Below, in pieces: positions 5,585-7,129 of a DNA stretch of 7,129 bases. Each line of letters starts with the position of its first letter. Position 1 is the stretch's first letter. This stretch comes from Anaerolinea thermophila (lineage in GTDB: Bacteria; Chloroflexota; Anaerolineae; Anaerolineales; DRKV01): contig DYKW01000095.1 of assembly GCA_020722405.1 (NCBI GenBank), positions 1 through 7,129 of the forward strand, written 5' to 3'. The position numbers were made by a program, and so were the translations under genes. The notes below the pieces were generated by a model. The model had not been told where the DNA came from. It did no database searches and worked only from the letters and a program-made list of their open reading frames with translations.

Positions 5585-7042
5585 ATGCCTGAGAAATGCA
5601 CATTCCCTGGATTCATCGTATCGGGTTGGCTGGTGTTAGTGGCAGCCGCCCTGTTGTTTTTTTTACGGCATTGGGGGTACGATGACCCATACATTACCTA
5701 CCGCTATGCTGAAAATCTGCGCGCCGGCTTGGGTTTTGTCTATAATCCCGGCGAACGGGTGTTGAGTACCACCACCCCTTTGTGGACATTGTTACTGGCC
5801 GGGATGAAAAATCCGTGGCTGGATATGCCGGTTGTGGCAAATGTGTTCAGCGTGTTGGCGGTGGTAAGCGGTGCGTTAGGCTTGTACGTCCTGGCGCAAC
5901 ACTGGAAAACCCCCTGGGTTGGTTGGACGGCGTTGGTGGTCTACCCACTCTTCCCCTTGTTGCTCAGCACCACCGGTTCGGAGACTCCGCTTTACCTGGC
6001 GTTGGGCATTTGGGCGCTGGTGGCCTATACGCAGCAAGCCTATGCCTGGAGCGGATTACTGGTCGCCTTGACTACCCTGGCACGCCCTGATGGGATTCTG
6101 CTGGCCGGGGTGTTGGGTGCAGACTACCTTTGGGGGGGGCTGCGCTTTTGGGGAGGGCAACCACCCCAAAGGGTGTCCGTTTCCCCGCGCGTCCCCTGGG
6201 GGTTTGCTGTTGCCCTGGGGGTGCCGCTATCCCTATGGGGCGCCTCCTCCCTATGGTATTTCGGCAATCCCTTACCTGTGACGTTAGCGGCCAAGCAAGC
6301 CCAGGGGCGCATGGCGATTAGCCGCGGTTTCCTGGCCGGGTTGAGGCGTATCTTGGGGTGGTATAGTCAGCATCCCTATTTTCTGCTGGCCGGATTGGCG
6401 TTGCTGGGAATCTTTTTCTTGTGGCAGCGGCGCGCACGTTGGACGTTGTTCCTGGCCTGGCCAGGGTTGTATTTTGTGGCCTATGCCGTGCTGGGCGTGA
6501 GCAGTTATTTCTGGTACTATACCCCCTTGGTACCCGGTTTTGTGGTGCTGGTCGGATTGGGCGTAGAATTCTTGATGCGCTCGCTTCACGGAGGGCGTTA
6601 TCGATGGTTGTTGGTTTTGGCATTGACGCTGGCCGTGTTGCCCTGGTTGGGGCGCTCTCTGGTACGTATGCCCCAGCACAACGATCAACGCTTGCTTGCC
6701 TACCGTGCGGTGGGCGTGTGGCTGCGTGAAAATACCCCGCCAGAGGCGACGGTGGGTATGCTGGAAGTGGGCATCATTGGGTATTATGCCCGCCGTCCGG
6801 TGGTTGATTTTGCCGGGTTGATTCAGCCGGCAGTGGCTGCCCAAATGCACGCCGAAACCACTTACGACGATACCGCACTGTGGGCGTTGCGCCGTTATCA
6901 TCCCAATTTCGTGGTGCTACACGATGACGCCTTCCCACAGGCCACTACCGAGACCCAAAAGTTTTGTCAGGCAGTACAGCACTTTCGCGGCGCGCAATAC
7001 GGGTATAATGCAGACCTGACAGTTTACGCCTGTCAGTGGTAG
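5585..7042 (+). CDS. GT-C membrane glycosyltransferase, second subfamily
   Basis: A multipass membrane protein of 485 residues from ATG 5585. After the first helix (about 10-27) comes GYDDPYITYRYAENL (about 31-45), then GLGFVYNPGERV and STTTPLW (to about 67). The DD pair (33-34) fits the catalytic acidic site in the first outer loop of GT-C enzymes that use polyprenyl-phosphate sugars. Others: GSETPLYLALG (about 131-141), ARPDG (166-170), YFGNPLPVTLAAK (225-237), SSYFWYYTPL (306-315) and a soluble C-terminal part with VGIIGYYARRPVVDFAGL. It belongs to a different branch from the GT-C gene at 915, closer in style to AftB-like arabinofuranosyltransferases, though donor and acceptor are unknown. 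The frame is open from TTG 5537 (501 residues), with ATG also at 5555. ATG 5585 is preferred because both earlier starts lie before or within the terminator-like hairpin. None has a good ribosome site. The gene carries a T8 run (5657-5664) and a G8 run (6132-6139), both in frame. Confidence 0.83.
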   Translation: MPEKCTFPGFIVSGWLVLVAAALLFFLRHWGYDDPYITYRYAENLRAGLGFVYNPGERVLSTTTPLWTLLLAGMKNPWLDMPVVANVFSVLAVVSGALGLYVLAQHWKTPWVGWTALVVYPLFPLLLSTTGSETPLYLALGIWALVAYTQQAYAWSGLLVALTTLARPDGILLAGVLGADYLWGGLRFWGGQPPQRVSVSPRVPWGFAVALGVPLSLWGASSLWYFGNPLPVTLAAKQAQGRMAISRGFLAGLRRILGWYSQHPYFLLAGLALLGIFFLWQRRARWTLFLAWPGLYFVAYAVLGVSSYFWYYTPLVPGFVVLVGLGVEFLMRSLHGGRYRWLLVLALTLAVLPWLGRSLVRMPQHNDQRLLAYRAVGVWLRENTPPEATVGMLEVGIIGYYARRPVVDFAGLIQPAVAAQMHAETTYDDTALWALRRYHPNFVVLHDDAFPQATTETQKFCQAVQHFRGAQYGYNADLTVYACQW

Positions 7043-7129
7043 TTGGCCTAATCTTCGTGCGCGCGTAATTCGCTCACGTATTTGTTTACCGCCGAGAACG
7101 CAGAGAGCGCTGAGATGACAGAACGGGAA
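7043..7129 (+). other. Right-edge region with GA-rich degenerate repeat and open frame
   Basis: No complete gene is present. A purine-rich stretch from 7088 to 7114 is built of loose GAGAACGCA / GAGAGCGCT-like units. The frame through it is open from the stop at 7049-7051 to the window edge and reads TAENAESAEMTERE, with TTG at 7082 and ATG at 7115 as possible starts. From memory, similar NAEDAE-type stretches occur in intergenic repeats and at the 5' ends of some GxxExxY (PDDEXK-type) genes. Too little is visible to call either. No terminator with a T-run follows the preceding gene. Confidence 0.3.

Noticed and set aside
6147..6170. Hairpin TTTGGGG / CCCCAAA in the last GT-C gene as a regulatory site
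   Set aside because: Seven base pairs in a region full of G and C runs is expected by chance, and it sits mid-gene without a T-run.
6284..6901. 205-codon open frame on the minus strand within the last GT-C gene
   Set aside because: It lies wholly opposite a well-supported membrane protein gene, its product is a proline-, glutamine- and histidine-rich sequence with no recognisable motif, and it has no start signals. It is a composition shadow.
7016..7036. 7-bp inverted repeat CTGACAG / CTGTCAG at the end of the last gene as a terminator
   Set aside because: It lies inside the coding sequence, has a short stem, and is followed by TGGTAGTTGG rather than a T-run.

Overview
The window looks like a stretch of a surface-glycan (exopolysaccharide or O-antigen-like) biosynthesis locus from a member of the Chloroflexota, most likely an Anaerolineae-type bacterium. 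That assignment is inference. It rests on the overall style of the proteins: GT2 enzymes with an IIVDGGSTDGSVE...WWVSEP signature, GT-C enzymes with PLDFHPTRQ or DDPYITYRYAEN signatures, and an MptE-like/DUF115 protein beside them. It also fits the moderately high G+C and the weak or absent Shine-Dalgarno sites. No rRNA, tRNA, CRISPR array, transposase or integrase is visible.

Layout: six genes, all on the + strand. An A+T-rich leader (1-76) precedes a DUF115/MptE-like protein gene (77-931). This overlaps by 17 nt a multipass GT-C (PMT/ArnT-like) glycosyltransferase gene (915-2432). Two GT2 glycosyltransferase genes follow closely (2437-3369 and 3404-4177). An 85-nt gap with a possible promoter and a GAGGAGG site leads to a Wzz-like chain-length or co-polymerase gene (4263-5525). 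This gene ends in a strong hairpin resembling an intrinsic terminator (5548-5582). The last gene, a second GT-C glycosyltransferase of a different subfamily, lies beyond it (best start 5585, end 7042). The final 87 nt hold a GA-rich degenerate repeat and an open frame running off the edge.

How they fit together (inference): the two cytoplasmic GT2 enzymes would add sugars to a lipid-linked glycan from nucleotide-sugar donors. The two membrane GT-C enzymes would add sugars on the outer face from polyprenyl-phosphate donors. The Wzz-like protein would set polymer length or couple polymerisation to export. The DUF115 protein has an unknown role, possibly glycosyl transfer or modification. No flippase, polymerase, initiating transferase or nucleotide-sugar enzyme is in the window, so this is only part of a locus.

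I do not see a clearly new biological system. The most notable signal is a 78-nt block that is perfectly identical between the two GT2 genes although the sequence on both sides differs at about one base in four. This points to recent gene conversion or recombination between paralogues. Lesser points are T8 and G8 homopolymers inside the last gene, the hairpin overlapping its possible N-terminal extension, and the repeat at the right edge.
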